Below, in pieces: positions 25,178 through 34,195 of a DNA stretch of 64,000 nt; position 1 is the first letter of the stretch, and each line of letters opens with the position of its first letter. This DNA is from Bog-105 sp965277855 (GTDB taxonomy: Bacteria > Acidobacteriota > Terriglobia > Bryobacterales > Bryobacteraceae), in contig OZ255847.1 in assembly GCA_965277855.1 (NCBI GenBank), forward strand, positions 186,001 through 250,000, written 5' to 3'. The position numbers were made by a program, and so were the translations under genes. The notes under the pieces are model-generated. The model was not told the DNA's origin. It saw only the letters and a list, made by a program, of their open reading frames with translations, and made no database searches.

Positions 25178-26936
25178 AAGTCTTGTTCCTGTAATTGGTC
25201 TTCGGATAACTCTGTTTAATGGCGTCCCCGACGGTGGACGTGGCGACGGCTGCCTGGCGGTGATAATCTTCCAGCCGGTGACGCTCCGCATCTTCATAAA
25301 CTTCGCGCAGACTCAAGCCGATTCGCTTCTGCGCCTCATTCATCTTGATCACCTTAAACTCGAACTCTTCGCCGATGGGCAAGACGGCCGATTCAGCGGC
25401 GGCAGTCTTCGGAGAAGGCTGGCGTTCGGGCGATAAGCCGGTTACCTCACTCCGGTGACAGAGGGCTTCGACACCAGGCAGGACTTCGACAAACACTCCA
25501 AATGGTGCGGCGCGGCATACCTTTCCTCTCACGGTATCGCCCACCTGGTGGGTGCGGAAGAAAGTTTCCCAATTGTCGGGCTGGAGTTGCTTGACGCCCA
25601 GCGAGAGACGGCGGTTCGGCGCATCAATGTGTAACACGACCGCCTGCACTATTTGACCTTTTTTGACGAGTTCGGAAGGATGCTTGACGTGAGCGGTCCA
25701 GGACATGTCGGACACATGCACCAGCCCGTCGATGCCCTCTTCGATCTCGACGAAGGCTCCGAAGTCGGCGAGTTTTCTGACACGCCCTTCTACCACCGAT
25801 CCGACGCTATAACGATCGGCGATGGTGGTCCAAGGATCGGCTTCGAGCTGCTTAATGCCAAGTGAGATACGGCGTTCTTTGGGTTTGACCTCGAGAACCA
25901 CAGCCTCTACCTGGTCGCCCGCATTCACAATCTTTGAAGGGTGCTTCATGCGGCGGCTCCAAGTCATCTCGGAGATGTGAATGAGACCTTCGAGGCCGGG
26001 CTCGAGTTCGACAAACGCGCCGTAATCGGTGACGCTTACGATGCGGCCGATGACGCGGCTTTCGGGCGGGTAGCGCTCTTCGACATTGGCCCAGGGATCG
26101 GGGCGCATTTGCTTCAGGCCGAGTGAAATCCGTTCGTGCTCACGATCGAATTTGAGCACTTTGACGGTGATCTCTTCGCCGGCTTTGAGAAACGCCGACG
26201 GGTGCGTAACGCTGCCGTAACTCAAATCACTGACGTGGAGAAGGCCGTCGATGCCGCCCAGATCGACAAAGGCGCCATATTCGGTAAGATTTTTGACGAC
26301 GCCTACGACTTCGGCGCCTTCGTGCAACGTAGACAGGGCCTGTTCTTTGCGGGTCTGTAGATCGCTTTCGAGCAGGACACGACGCGAGACCACAGCATTG
26401 CCACGACGCCGGTTTAATTTCAGAATACGAACCTGGATGTCCTGTCCGAGATAAGAATCGAGGTTGTGAATGGGTCGGATTTCTACTTGGGAACTTGGCA
26501 GGAAGGCGACGACGCCAATATCAACGGTAAGGCCGCCTTTGATTTTGCCGGTGACGGTTCCAGTAACGGGAGTTTCAGCAGATGCGGCCTGCTCGAGTTG
26601 CTCCCAAATCTGGCGTCGATGCGCCTTTTCATAGGAAAGCAGGATGTAGCCGTCTACGGGAGGTCCGGTGCGATCGATCATGACTTCGATCACATCGTCG
26701 CGCTTCACTGCCGGCAGACCGTCCACCAATGGGAACTGCGCCGCGGGTACCAGCCCTTCCAGCTTCCGACCAATGTCGACGAGCACCTCTTTATCGGTTA
26801 CCCGAACGACGTGGCCGTGAAAAGTCTCCCCTTCGCCGGACGCAAACTGGCTGCTGTAATCGTCTAGAAACGCCTGGTAATCCGAATTTTCGGCTGTTCC
26901 AGGAGTTTCAACATTGTCGTCAACGGAACCAGCCAT
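25164..26936 (-). CDS. rpsA: 30S ribosomal protein S1
   Basis: 590-residue S1 with six S1 RNA-binding domains. The first two are less regular (DKEVLVDIGRKLEGLV and GLTVDIGVVAFLPSSQ). The next three are classic, each with YGAFVDLGGIDGLLHVSD-type motifs (three variants: GLLHVSDLS, GLIHISEMT, GLVHVSDMS), and the last is FGVFVEVLPGVEALCHRSE. It helps mRNA bind the small subunit. I start at the ATG at 26936 (MAGSVDDN); longer in-frame sequence to 27035 lies within the leader. Preceded by a strong promoter and a leader hairpin. Confidence 0.95.
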   Translation of the reverse strand: MAGSVDDNVETPGTAENSDYQAFLDDYSSQFASGEGETFHGHVVRVTDKEVLVDIGRKLEGLVPAAQFPLVDGLPAVKRDDVIEVMIDRTGPPVDGYILLSYEKAHRRQIWEQLEQAASAETPVTGTVTGKIKGGLTVDIGVVAFLPSSQVEIRPIHNLDSYLGQDIQVRILKLNRRRGNAVVSRRVLLESDLQTRKEQALSTLHEGAEVVGVVKNLTEYGAFVDLGGIDGLLHVSDLSYGSVTHPSAFLKAGEEITVKVLKFDREHERISLGLKQMRPDPWANVEERYPPESRVIGRIVSVTDYGAFVELEPGLEGLIHISEMTWSRRMKHPSKIVNAGDQVEAVVLEVKPKERRISLGIKQLEADPWTTIADRYSVGSVVEGRVRKLADFGAFVEIEEGIDGLVHVSDMSWTAHVKHPSELVKKGQIVQAVVLHIDAPNRRLSLGVKQLQPDNWETFFRTHQVGDTVRGKVCRAAPFGVFVEVLPGVEALCHRSEVTGLSPERQPSPKTAAAESAVLPIGEEFEFKVIKMNEAQKRIGLSLREVYEDAERHRLEDYHRQAAVATSTVGDAIKQSYPKTNYRNKTYDEG

Positions 26937-26970
26937 GTGCCATTTCACCCTGAATCCGCCTCTGGTGGAA

Positions 26971-27014
26971 TGAGAAAAAATAAAGCCTTTCCACTGGGGC
27001 CAAACGCCGGAAAG
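26971..27014 (-). promoter_or_regulatory. rpsA leader hairpin with T tract (possible attenuator)
   Basis: On the minus strand, CTTTCC (27014-27009) and GGAAAG (26992-26987) can pair around a 16-base loop, and GC then TTTATTTTTTC (to about 26974) follows. This has the shape of an intrinsic terminator or attenuator about 35 bases ahead of the rpsA start. The stem is only six pairs. S1 synthesis is autoregulated in other bacteria, so a leader control is plausible but unproven. Confidence 0.35.
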
Positions 27015-27060
27015 CATGCTGCCGGCAACAGTCAAATGATTGATACTTCAGTACTTCAGC

Positions 27061-27089
27061 ACTATAGCCGAGGAAGATAGTGATGTCAA
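27061..27089 (-). promoter_or_regulatory. rpsA promoter (sigma-70 type)
   Basis: Read on the minus strand, TTGACA (27089-27084), a 17-base spacer, then TATAGT (27066-27061). This is a near-consensus housekeeping promoter, about 125 bases upstream of the rpsA ATG, leaving a leader of roughly 118 bases that contains the hairpin at 26987-27014. It is the best-matched promoter in the window. Confidence 0.8.
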
Positions 27090-27113
27090 CTTGCAGACCG
27101 AAGGAGCAAAGGT

Positions 27114-27142
27114 ACAACAGGATGTCCGTATTCATATATAAT
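27114..27142 (+). promoter_or_regulatory. tatA promoter (predicted)
   Basis: A perfect TATAAT lies at 27137-27142, preceded after 17 bases by a weak -35-like ACAACA (27114-27119). It faces tatA, whose ATG is at 27260, so the leader would be about 110 bases. The weak -35 leaves this at moderate confidence. Confidence 0.45.
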
Positions 27143-27259
27143 GACTGTGCAGAACGATGGACCCCTGGTCCGGCGTCTGTGCTTCCCCAGGGCGCGCGAT
27201 TAAACCTAAACCGATTCGGGTTTCCGCAGCGTAACATGGGATGGAAAGAGGATACGCTC

Positions 27260-27469
27260 ATGATTGAAGGTTTACTCCAGCCTCAGCACTTGCTACTTAT
27301 TTTGGCCGTTGCGCTTTTTGTGTTCGGACCGAAAAAACTGCCGGAGTTGGGACAGGGACTTGGTAAAGGGATCCGATCTTTCAAGGACAGTATGAAGGCC
27401 GCGACCGAGGAACCAGCAAAACCGCCCGAGGTTCCTGTGTCCAACCCTCCCAACGAGACCCCTAAATAG
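27260..27469 (+). CDS. tatA: twin-arginine translocase subunit TatA/TatE
   Basis: 69-residue TatA/E-type protein: a short N-terminal membrane helix (HLLLILAVALFVFG), the hinge and amphipathic helix FGPKKLPELGQGLGKGIRSFKDSMK, then a Pro-rich tail. The FGPKKLPELG motif is diagnostic. I use the ATG at 27260, since the longer frame upstream is noncoding-like and crosses the promoter. It is monocistronic: a strong terminator follows. No tatC lies nearby. Confidence 0.94.
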   Translation: MIEGLLQPQHLLLILAVALFVFGPKKLPELGQGLGKGIRSFKDSMKAATEEPAKPPEVPVSNPPNETPK

Positions 27470-27493
27470 GATAGCCGCTTAGATTTTGTTAAG

Positions 27494-27527
27494 AAGGGCA
27501 GCGCCGTTGTAGTGGCGCTGCCCTTTT
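27494..27527 (+). terminator. strong intrinsic terminator after tatA
   Basis: AAGGGCAGCGCC (27494-27505) and GGCGCTGCCCTT (27514-27525) are perfect inverted repeats of 12 bases around an eight-base loop, ending in TTTT at 27524-27527. The position, 25 bases after the tatA stop, fits a rho-independent terminator. Confidence 0.9.
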
Positions 27528-27836
27528 CACGTTTGCATGCCGAATAATCCGGTGGCTTCGAATTTACACTTCCAGAAAAATTTGCACCAGGTGGCAAGAA
27601 ATGCTGCCTCAATGGGCTGCGGCAATACAACCCGGTTTTCAAGTTAAGTCTTTCTGTAAGAATAATTTATGGGCCGCGCCTGCTATTCGGGCTGGGGTGG
27701 TCTCAAAACTGCCTACTCCGTACGTACATGGTGATACACAATACGCGATGGACGCAAAAGCGTAAGTGGCCGGGAAACCTTCAGCGGCTTGAACCAAAGC
27801 AAATAAGAGAAGTGAGTTAGGAGCAGTGGAGCGGAA
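27528..27836. other. 309-base region upstream of the small sigma factor, no gene seen
   Basis: Between the tatA terminator and the sigma-like gene I see no coding frame with support and no tRNA. It presumably holds the promoter of the gene at 27837, but no convincing -35/-10 pair stands out. A ribosome site-like GGAG lies just before the ATG. Confidence 0.45.
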
Positions 27837-28388
27837 ATGACGACAGAAGATTTCGGCAAAGCATATCAAAAAGGTTTTAACTTGACGGTTCGGTTCCTGG
27901 TGTCCCGGGGGCTTTCTTATGATGCAGCGCTCGATACTGCGCAAGCGGCTTGGGCGAAGGGCTGGGAACGTAGAGAACAACTGCGCGACCCTAACCTAGT
28001 TCTGACCTGGACGAACAGCATTGCGCTGAACATTCACCGGACCTTTTTGCGACGCGAGCCGCAGACGCAGACCCTACCCGAATTGCAAGCGCCTCCCAGG
28101 ATGAACGTGGCGGCTATAGACGTGAAGCGGATTCTGAGCGATTGTAAGCCGAACGACCGGGTGGTGCTCGAAGGGCATTACATCGAAGGTTATAAAGTGC
28201 AGGAAATCGCCCGCCAACATGGTTGGTCGGAAACGGCCGTTCGCATCCGCCTGTTGCGCGCACGACGGAGCGTAGAGCGAAAATTGAGCCGTCCGAAGCA
28301 GGCGAGATTGCGAAACCTGGCGGAGAAGACCAAGAAAGCATTGGCGAACGCGTTGGATATGCCCGGCTACGAGGCGCGAGTAGCTTAG
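27837..28388 (+). CDS. small sigma-70-like (ECF) factor
   Basis: 183-residue sigma-70-like protein. The first 70 residues have a region-2-like helix bundle (NLTVRFLVSRGLSYDAALDTAQAAWAKGWERR). The C-terminal half has a region 4 helix-turn-helix (CKPNDRVVLEGHYIEGYKVQEIARQHGWSETAVRIRLLRARRSVERKL). No anti-sigma gene is adjacent; the 3' end overlaps the convergent esterase gene by four bases. The region-2 match is weaker than in the other two sigma factors here, so a non-sigma DNA-binding role is possible. Confidence 0.75.
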   Translation: MTTEDFGKAYQKGFNLTVRFLVSRGLSYDAALDTAQAAWAKGWERREQLRDPNLVLTWTNSIALNIHRTFLRREPQTQTLPELQAPPRMNVAAIDVKRILSDCKPNDRVVLEGHYIEGYKVQEIARQHGWSETAVRIRLLRARRSVERKLSRPKQARLRNLAEKTKKALANALDMPGYEARVA

Positions 28389-29296
28389 ATCAGCGTTTTA
28401 CAAGAAACCCTTTTTGAAGTGAGTTCGAAGCGCTTCGGAGAGGGTTTTCTTTTTGTGCTGCGGACCATTCCAAGCAGGAGTAGAGATCCGGCAATGACGA
28501 AGAAAGCGGACGGTTCGGGCACTGCCGTCACGGCAGCGGCGAAATCGGCTGCGAAAATGGTGTCCGCCCTAGTGGTGGGATGAAAGCTGTCCCAGAATAA
28601 GTACTTGTCCGGTTGCTCACATAGAGTGGGAAAGCTACACGCGTCGGTGACATTTGTGAGGCCATATTGCGCAGGATGGACCACAATGTTTCGCAAGATG
28701 CCTGCTGCGTCGATGTAGGTTACACCGGCGGGCAGGATCGCCCTCAATTGCGCGTTGAAAGTATTGGATATGGTGGTAAATTGCTGCGGTGTTCCTGAAC
28801 TGCTACCAAAAGGTGTTAAGCCCAAATCCATAACGCCCGGAACAAGAATATGAGTTGCTCCGGCGGCTTGCAGCGATACTACTATGTTCGCGATATTTTG
28901 TGGGCCTTGATCTTGACCGTTTACGAGGATGTCGTTGTGTCCGCCCCACACTACGTACAAAGCGGAAGCTGGGTTGACCGGTGGCTTTGCCAAGTCGGCG
29001 TCCACAGACGTTGTCATGCCCGGATATCCCTGGCTGCCCAGGTAGGTCAGGCCGCCACCATCCGATAAATTGCCGATGCCAGTGGTAGCTCCCACCCAAG
29101 CATGGTCGATCAGTGGCAGCCCCAGATCGGCGGCCAATTGTTCGACGATTACGGGGCCATTCGATTCCCGGCCTAAGTTGCCATTGTCGGAGTAACTATC
29201 GCCATAAGCCACGACCGATGTAATAGGACCTGCAAGAGCTACAGACGTCGCTAACAGGGCCAAAAGAAGCGCTGCGGGAAAACAGGAGATCTTCAT
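28385..29296 (-). CDS. PEP-CTERM GDSL/SGNH esterase
   Basis: 303-residue exported SGNH-hydrolase. Signal peptide: KISCFPAALLLALLATSVALA. Catalytic blocks: VVAYGDSYSDNGNL (GDS nucleophile), VVWGGHNDIL (block III GxND) and DSFHPTTRADTIFA (D-x-x-H). The C terminus has a PEP-CTERM signal (VPEPSAFFVIAGSLLLLGMV and a basic cluster), the tag for exosortase sorting to the surface matrix. Beyond the basic cluster it runs on for about 18 more residues, longer than usual. Divergent from the Oar-like receptor at 29421, across a palindrome. Confidence 0.86.
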   Translation of the reverse strand: MKISCFPAALLLALLATSVALAGPITSVVAYGDSYSDNGNLGRESNGPVIVEQLAADLGLPLIDHAWVGATTGIGNLSDGGGLTYLGSQGYPGMTTSVDADLAKPPVNPASALYVVWGGHNDILVNGQDQGPQNIANIVVSLQAAGATHILVPGVMDLGLTPFGSSSGTPQQFTTISNTFNAQLRAILPAGVTYIDAAGILRNIVVHPAQYGLTNVTDACSFPTLCEQPDKYLFWDSFHPTTRADTIFAADFAAAVTAVPEPSAFFVIAGSLLLLGMVRSTKRKPSPKRFELTSKRVSCKTLI

Positions 29297-29323
29297 AAAC
29301 TTGCTGGTTATTTTGGCATGATT

Positions 29324-29345
29324 TTTGTCACGAGCGTGTGACAAA
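29324..29345. promoter_or_regulatory. palindromic operator-like site between divergent genes
   Basis: TTTGTCAC (29324-29331), six bases, then GTGACAAA (29338-29345): a perfect eight-base-arm palindrome in the 124-base region between the esterase and Oar-like receptor starts. Its size and place fit a dimeric regulator site controlling one or both genes. A TTGACA lies at 29374, but I find no well-spaced -10 with it. Confidence 0.5.
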
Positions 29346-29420
29346 TTTCGTTTCGTGAGAGGATCTAAGCCGATTGACAAAACGGTTATACTAGCGTCCA
29401 TACATCAACTCAGGGGGCGC

Positions 29421-32400
29421 ATGCTTAAGGGTTCATTGTTCGTCGTCTTTCTCACCATCCCATGGCAGTTGTTTGCGCAGGGTGGGGCGACTGGCGCGAT
29501 TTCGGGAACGATTCAGGACCCCAGTTCCGCAGTGGTGCCCAAAGCCAAAGTGGAGATCTCAGGCGCTGCGGGAACCTTTCGGAGCCTGGAAACGGACGTG
29601 GGGGGAAGCTTCACTGCGCCCCTTCTACCGGCGGGTAGTTTTACTCTTGTCATCACCGCGCCGGGCTTTGCGGAAAATCGCTTGTCGTCGATCGAGGTAC
29701 GGGTGACGGAAACAACCCGCCTTACGGTGACTCTTCAACCGCAATCTCTTGCCACCCAGGTAAACGTACAGGCTCAGATTGCCAATGTGGAAACCACCAA
29801 TGCCGCGACGGGCCAGTCGATCTCTAGCCAGACGATTAGCACACTTCCGCTTGCCACGCAAAACTTCCAGCAGCTGCTCACGCTTTCCTCAGGCAGTTCG
29901 TCGAACTTGAACGCGTCGGCGTCGCTCGGGCGCGGGGATACGCGCATAGATGTGAACGGCCAGCGTGAAGACAATAACAACTACCAGATTGAAGGCATTA
30001 CGGCGAGCGATTACAACGTCGGCGAATTGACCAACACGCCTTTGCCGAGTCCTGACGTTGTGCAGGAATTCAAGGTCCAGACCAGCCTCTACGACGCTTC
30101 GCAAGGCCGCAATGGAGGTGGCAATATCAATGCAGTGCTGAAGAGCGGCACCAACCAGATTCACGGCGACATCTTTGAATTCTTTCGGAATGACGATCTG
30201 AACGCGAACGAATTTTTTCTAAAGAGCGAGGGCAACCGGCGTCCGACCGTCAAGCAAAACATCTTTGGAGGGAGTCTCGGCGGACCGGTTCTGCCGCAAG
30301 GCAAGTGGGGTTACTTCTTTATCAATTATCAGGGCACGCGCCAGTTGAGCGGCCTGTCTTCGGGGACCATCATCGGTACTTCGATACCTGTTTTGCCGGC
30401 GGATCGGTCTGCCGCATCGCTTGCCAACACGTTCTTTCCGGGCGATGCAACGGCGGCGAGCCAAATCGATCCAGTGGCGCTGAAGCTTCTTAACTTAAAA
30501 GGCAACCAGTTCGGCGCGGGGCAGGGCGGATATCTGATCCCGAGCGTAGCCGGCACTCCCGGCGATTCCGGTCGTTTCAATTTGAGCCGCGCCGGTCGCT
30601 ACAATGACGATCAGTTCACTACCAACTACGACAAGGAACTCGGCCCTAAAGACAAGATTTCGGCGCGCTTTTTCTTCTCTAACTTTGAATCGGTGCTCCC
30701 CTTTGGCGCGGGGGGATTGCAGGCCTCTTTCGGGGGCAGCATCTCCCCAAGCGATCTCAACTTTCCTTACGATCTTCCGGTCAAGAACCGCTTTCTGAAT
30801 GTGACTGAAACCCACACCTTTTCACCGGCCTGGGTCAACGAGTTCCGGTTCGGGTTTGTCCACATCAACAACCAGGACCTGAATACGCCGATCGTCACTA
30901 CCGATCAGCTCGGCATCGATCGCCCCAACAACAATGTCGACAATCTCATTTACAAATTTACGTTTAACAGCTCCGGCTTTCAGATCGGACCCACTCCCGG
31001 CGCAAATCAAACGCAGGATCAGAACAATATCATTCTGCTGAACACTACCAGCTGGTCGAACGGCAAACACCTGATTCGTTTTGGAGGCGAGTTTGACCGT
31101 GTGATGCTGGACAAAGACTTTCCGCAAGTGTTCAACGGGCAGCTTTTCTTTAGTCCGGGCACGTCGGGCGCAGCTTGCACGCTCGGCTGTTCCGATTTTC
31201 AGGAGTTCCTGTTGGGCGCGCCTGCGTTTACGTTTGGCGGCAGCGGTGTTTCCAATCACGAATACCGTATCGCCGACAGCTCACTGTTCGCCCAGGACGA
31301 TTACAAAGTGACGCCGGATCTCACGGTCAACCTGGGGGTGCGCTGGGAATTGAATGGCGCAGTCACGGACGATCTCTGCCATATCGGCAACGTGATTCCG
31401 TCGCTAGCTGTTGCCGGACAGAATCCATTTACATATCCGACCTGCGTCAACAGTTTGAATGTCCCTGGACTTACTGGAACCCGCAACAACACGACCTTGA
31501 ATAACAATTACGCGTCTAACTGGGGACCTCGGTTTGGTTTCGCTTACAATCTGTTCGGCAAGAGCACCACGGCGATTCGCGGCGGTTACGGCATTTATTA
31601 TGTGCGGGAAGACGTCGGCGCAGTGGATCAGCTTTCGTTCGTCACGCCATTCCTGCCGATTACCAGCGCAGCGGGTGCGCCCGGCACCATGGCCACTGTG
31701 TTTGCCAGCTCCCTTCCGAAAGGCGGTGTCATCGATCCGGCCTTCGTACCGGTGTATTCGCGACTGCAAGGCTTTGTCGACGCCAGCGGTAATCCGACGC
31801 ACGATACGTCCCAGACACCTGTTTACAGCGGGAACAGCCTGAACTATCTCGGATTGGAAGTGCCCACACATTATGTAAATCCCAGCACGCAGCAGTGGAA
31901 CTTTGGTGTGCAGCAGAGCTTGGGCAAAGGCTGGGTGCTCGAACTCGGTTACGTGGGCACCAAAGGCACGCATCTGCGCGAAACCCGCGACCTGAATCAA
32001 GCGATCGACACGCGTTCGAATCCGCTCACCATCGAGGCTACTGATGGAAGCGCCTACACCATCAATCAAAACACTGTGGCCAATGTGAACGCGCGGGCCC
32101 CTTACCCGGGTCTGGGCGTCTCCGGCTTCCAAATCTTCGCCAACGATGCCAATTCCATTTACAATTCTCTGCAGGCCACGCTCTCTCATCGTTTTGCGAA
32201 CGGGCTGCACATGCAGGCTGCCTACACGTACTCAAAAGCAATCGACGAAACGTCTACCGGCAATACGTCTTTAAACTCGGCGCTCAACAATCAAAATTCT
32301 CTGCAGGATTCGCGCGGGTTGGCAGATTTTGACCGTCAGCATCGCTTCATCATCAATTACACGTACACGCTGCCTTTCTTTGCGGGTTCGAAAGGCTTCA

Positions 32401-32903
32401 CGCACTTGCTGCTTGGGGGCTGGTCCATCAGCGGCATTACGACCGTTCAGTCGGGTGCGCCCTTTACGGTTCTCGATTCGGCTGCGGCGTCGGCTTATGG
32501 TTTGCTAGGTACCGGAACGCCAACCACTCCTAACGTGAACATGGGCATCAATCCGGTCACCAATGGTTCAGTCGAGAGCCGGCTCAGCAGCTATGTAAAC
32601 ATCAACGCCTTCTCGTCGGCATCGGCTATCGGGTCGGATGGATCTACTGGCTTCGGCAATCTCGGGCGCAACACGTTCCGCGGGCCGTACCAGCAGAACT
32701 GGGATTTTTCAGCAGGGAAGTCGTTCGCGATTACCGAACATGAGGCGCTGCGGATTACCGCCGACTTTTTCAATCTTTTCAACCACCCGAACTTTGCCAA
32801 CCCGGCCTTCCTGGACATCGAAAGCCCGTCCAATTTCGGCCAGATTACCAGCACGGTAGGCACGCCGCGGCTGATTCAGTTTTCGGCCAAGTATTCGTTC
32901 TGA
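29421..32903 (+). CDS. Oar-like TonB-dependent receptor with carboxypeptidase-regulatory domain
   Basis: 1160-residue outer-membrane protein of the Oar/TonB-dependent transporter type that is expanded in Acidobacteriota. Signal peptide (KGSLFVVFLTIPWQLFAQ), then a carboxypeptidase-regulatory-like Ig domain (GAISGTIQDPSSAVVPKAKVEIS...). The plug follows (ISTLPLATQNFQQLLTLSSG, DVNGQREDNNNYQIEG), then a long beta-barrel with NGNFAN-like late strands and a terminal aromatic (FSAKYSF). I take the ATG at 29421. Substrate unknown, probably oligosaccharide or peptide uptake. It is coupled to the amidohydrolase gene. Confidence 0.92.
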   Translation: MLKGSLFVVFLTIPWQLFAQGGATGAISGTIQDPSSAVVPKAKVEISGAAGTFRSLETDVGGSFTAPLLPAGSFTLVITAPGFAENRLSSIEVRVTETTRLTVTLQPQSLATQVNVQAQIANVETTNAATGQSISSQTISTLPLATQNFQQLLTLSSGSSSNLNASASLGRGDTRIDVNGQREDNNNYQIEGITASDYNVGELTNTPLPSPDVVQEFKVQTSLYDASQGRNGGGNINAVLKSGTNQIHGDIFEFFRNDDLNANEFFLKSEGNRRPTVKQNIFGGSLGGPVLPQGKWGYFFINYQGTRQLSGLSSGTIIGTSIPVLPADRSAASLANTFFPGDATAASQIDPVALKLLNLKGNQFGAGQGGYLIPSVAGTPGDSGRFNLSRAGRYNDDQFTTNYDKELGPKDKISARFFFSNFESVLPFGAGGLQASFGGSISPSDLNFPYDLPVKNRFLNVTETHTFSPAWVNEFRFGFVHINNQDLNTPIVTTDQLGIDRPNNNVDNLIYKFTFNSSGFQIGPTPGANQTQDQNNIILLNTTSWSNGKHLIRFGGEFDRVMLDKDFPQVFNGQLFFSPGTSGAACTLGCSDFQEFLLGAPAFTFGGSGVSNHEYRIADSSLFAQDDYKVTPDLTVNLGVRWELNGAVTDDLCHIGNVIPSLAVAGQNPFTYPTCVNSLNVPGLTGTRNNTTLNNNYASNWGPRFGFAYNLFGKSTTAIRGGYGIYYVREDVGAVDQLSFVTPFLPITSAAGAPGTMATVFASSLPKGGVIDPAFVPVYSRLQGFVDASGNPTHDTSQTPVYSGNSLNYLGLEVPTHYVNPSTQQWNFGVQQSLGKGWVLELGYVGTKGTHLRETRDLNQAIDTRSNPLTIEATDGSAYTINQNTVANVNARAPYPGLGVSGFQIFANDANSIYNSLQATLSHRFANGLHMQAAYTYSKAIDETSTGNTSLNSALNNQNSLQDSRGLADFDRQHRFIINYTYTLPFFAGSKGFTHLLLGGWSISGITTVQSGAPFTVLDSAAASAYGLLGTGTPTTPNVNMGINPVTNGSVESRLSSYVNINAFSSASAIGSDGSTGFGNLGRNTFRGPYQQNWDFSAGKSFAITEHEALRITADFFNLFNHPNFANPAFLDIESPSNFGQITSTVGTPRLIQFSAKYSF

Positions 32904-34195
32904 TGAGCAAAGGCATCCTCGCTCTGGGCCTTCTTGGCTTGTGTTCGTTGTGCTCCGCGCAATCGACCGACACACTGCGTCGCGACTTACGGGCGGAGAT
33001 CAACCGAATTCGAATTTTCGACAATCACTCTCATCCCGGTTACGCGGACGATCCAGATGTTGATGCCATGGCGTCTCCGCCCGGCAGCTCCGCTCTACGT
33101 CTTCGCCCCGACAACCCCGAACTCGTGACAGCCGCTCACGCTCTTTTTCAATACCCCTACGCGGATTTCTCCGCCACTCATGCTCAGTGGCTGATCGACA
33201 AAAAATCCCAACTGAAACGCCAGCAAGGCTCCGGCTACTTTGACCATATTCTCGACCAGCTTAATATCCAAACCGTTATCGCTAACCGTGTCTCGATGCC
33301 GGACTACCTCGACAAGCGGCGCTTCCTTTGGGCGTTCTTTGTCGATTCTTTCCTGTTTCCTTTCGACAACCGCCAAATTCGCGAGCGAAACGTCGATGAG
33401 CAGACTTACATTCCGCTCCAAGAGAAAAAGTTGCGCCGTGAACTCGGTCAGGCAGGTTTATCGTCGCTGCCCGGTTCACTCGAAGAGTACTTGCAGTTTA
33501 TTTCGCGTATCCTTGCCGAAGACCAGCAGCTTGGCGGCATTGCCATCAAGTTCGAAGCCGCTTACTTCCGCTCGCTTTACTTTTCCGACCCACCCCGGCA
33601 GCGAGCGAACGCGGTTTATCTTCGTTATCACAGCGGCGGGGCACCGACTGCTGAAGAATACACAGACTTCCAGGACTTCGTTTTTCGCTATCTGTTGCGC
33701 GAAGCCGGTCGTCTTCATTTAGCGGTGCACTTCCATACCTCCGTCGGTATCGGTGACTTCTTCAGCTTGCATGACGGCAATGTTTTGAACCTGGAAAACG
33801 TTTTGCGCGACCCGCGTTACGATGCGGTTCGTTTCGTGCTGCTGCATGGCGGATACCCGTATGATCGCCAGGCAATCTGGCTCGCCGCCCGCGAGAACGT
33901 TTATATCGATTCGTCTTTCGTTGAGCTGGTTCTGTATCCATCCGAATTCAAGAACGTGTTGAAATACTGGCTCTCCATCTATCCCGACAAAGTGCTCTTC
34001 GGCAGCGATGCATTTCCGTTCAATGAAGCCTTGGGCGCCGAAGAATCCTACTGGCTGGCCGTTCACTCCGCGCGTGAGGCGCTGGCCTCCGCATTGGCGG
34101 AACTTGTTTCGGAGGGGGCGTTCTCGCGGTCGCAAGCGCTCTCGATCGCCCACGCCTATCTGCACGATAACGCCGCCCGGCTCTACTCTCGCTAG
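32903..34195 (+). CDS. secreted amidohydrolase-like TIM-barrel protein
   Basis: 430-residue exported protein of the amidohydrolase-2 type (metal-dependent TIM barrel). Signal peptide SKGILALGLLGLCSLCSAQ. The first metal motif is FDNHSHPGY; HFHTSVGIGDF and LHGGYPYDRQAIW supply later histidines; FGSDAFPF holds the conserved catalytic Asp near the end. Its ATG overlaps the receptor stop (TGATG), strong evidence of joint translation, so it probably processes what the receptor imports. The substrate is unknown. Confidence 0.86.
   Translation: MSKGILALGLLGLCSLCSAQSTDTLRRDLRAEINRIRIFDNHSHPGYADDPDVDAMASPPGSSALRLRPDNPELVTAAHALFQYPYADFSATHAQWLIDKKSQLKRQQGSGYFDHILDQLNIQTVIANRVSMPDYLDKRRFLWAFFVDSFLFPFDNRQIRERNVDEQTYIPLQEKKLRRELGQAGLSSLPGSLEEYLQFISRILAEDQQLGGIAIKFEAAYFRSLYFSDPPRQRANAVYLRYHSGGAPTAEEYTDFQDFVFRYLLREAGRLHLAVHFHTSVGIGDFFSLHDGNVLNLENVLRDPRYDAVRFVLLHGGYPYDRQAIWLAARENVYIDSSFVELVLYPSEFKNVLKYWLSIYPDKVLFGSDAFPFNEALGAEESYWLAVHSAREALASALAELVSEGAFSRSQALSIAHAYLHDNAARLYSR

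Noticed and set aside
31404..32210. 268-residue open frame on the minus strand inside the Oar-like receptor
   Set aside because: Antisense shadow of the receptor barrel; no recognisable domains.
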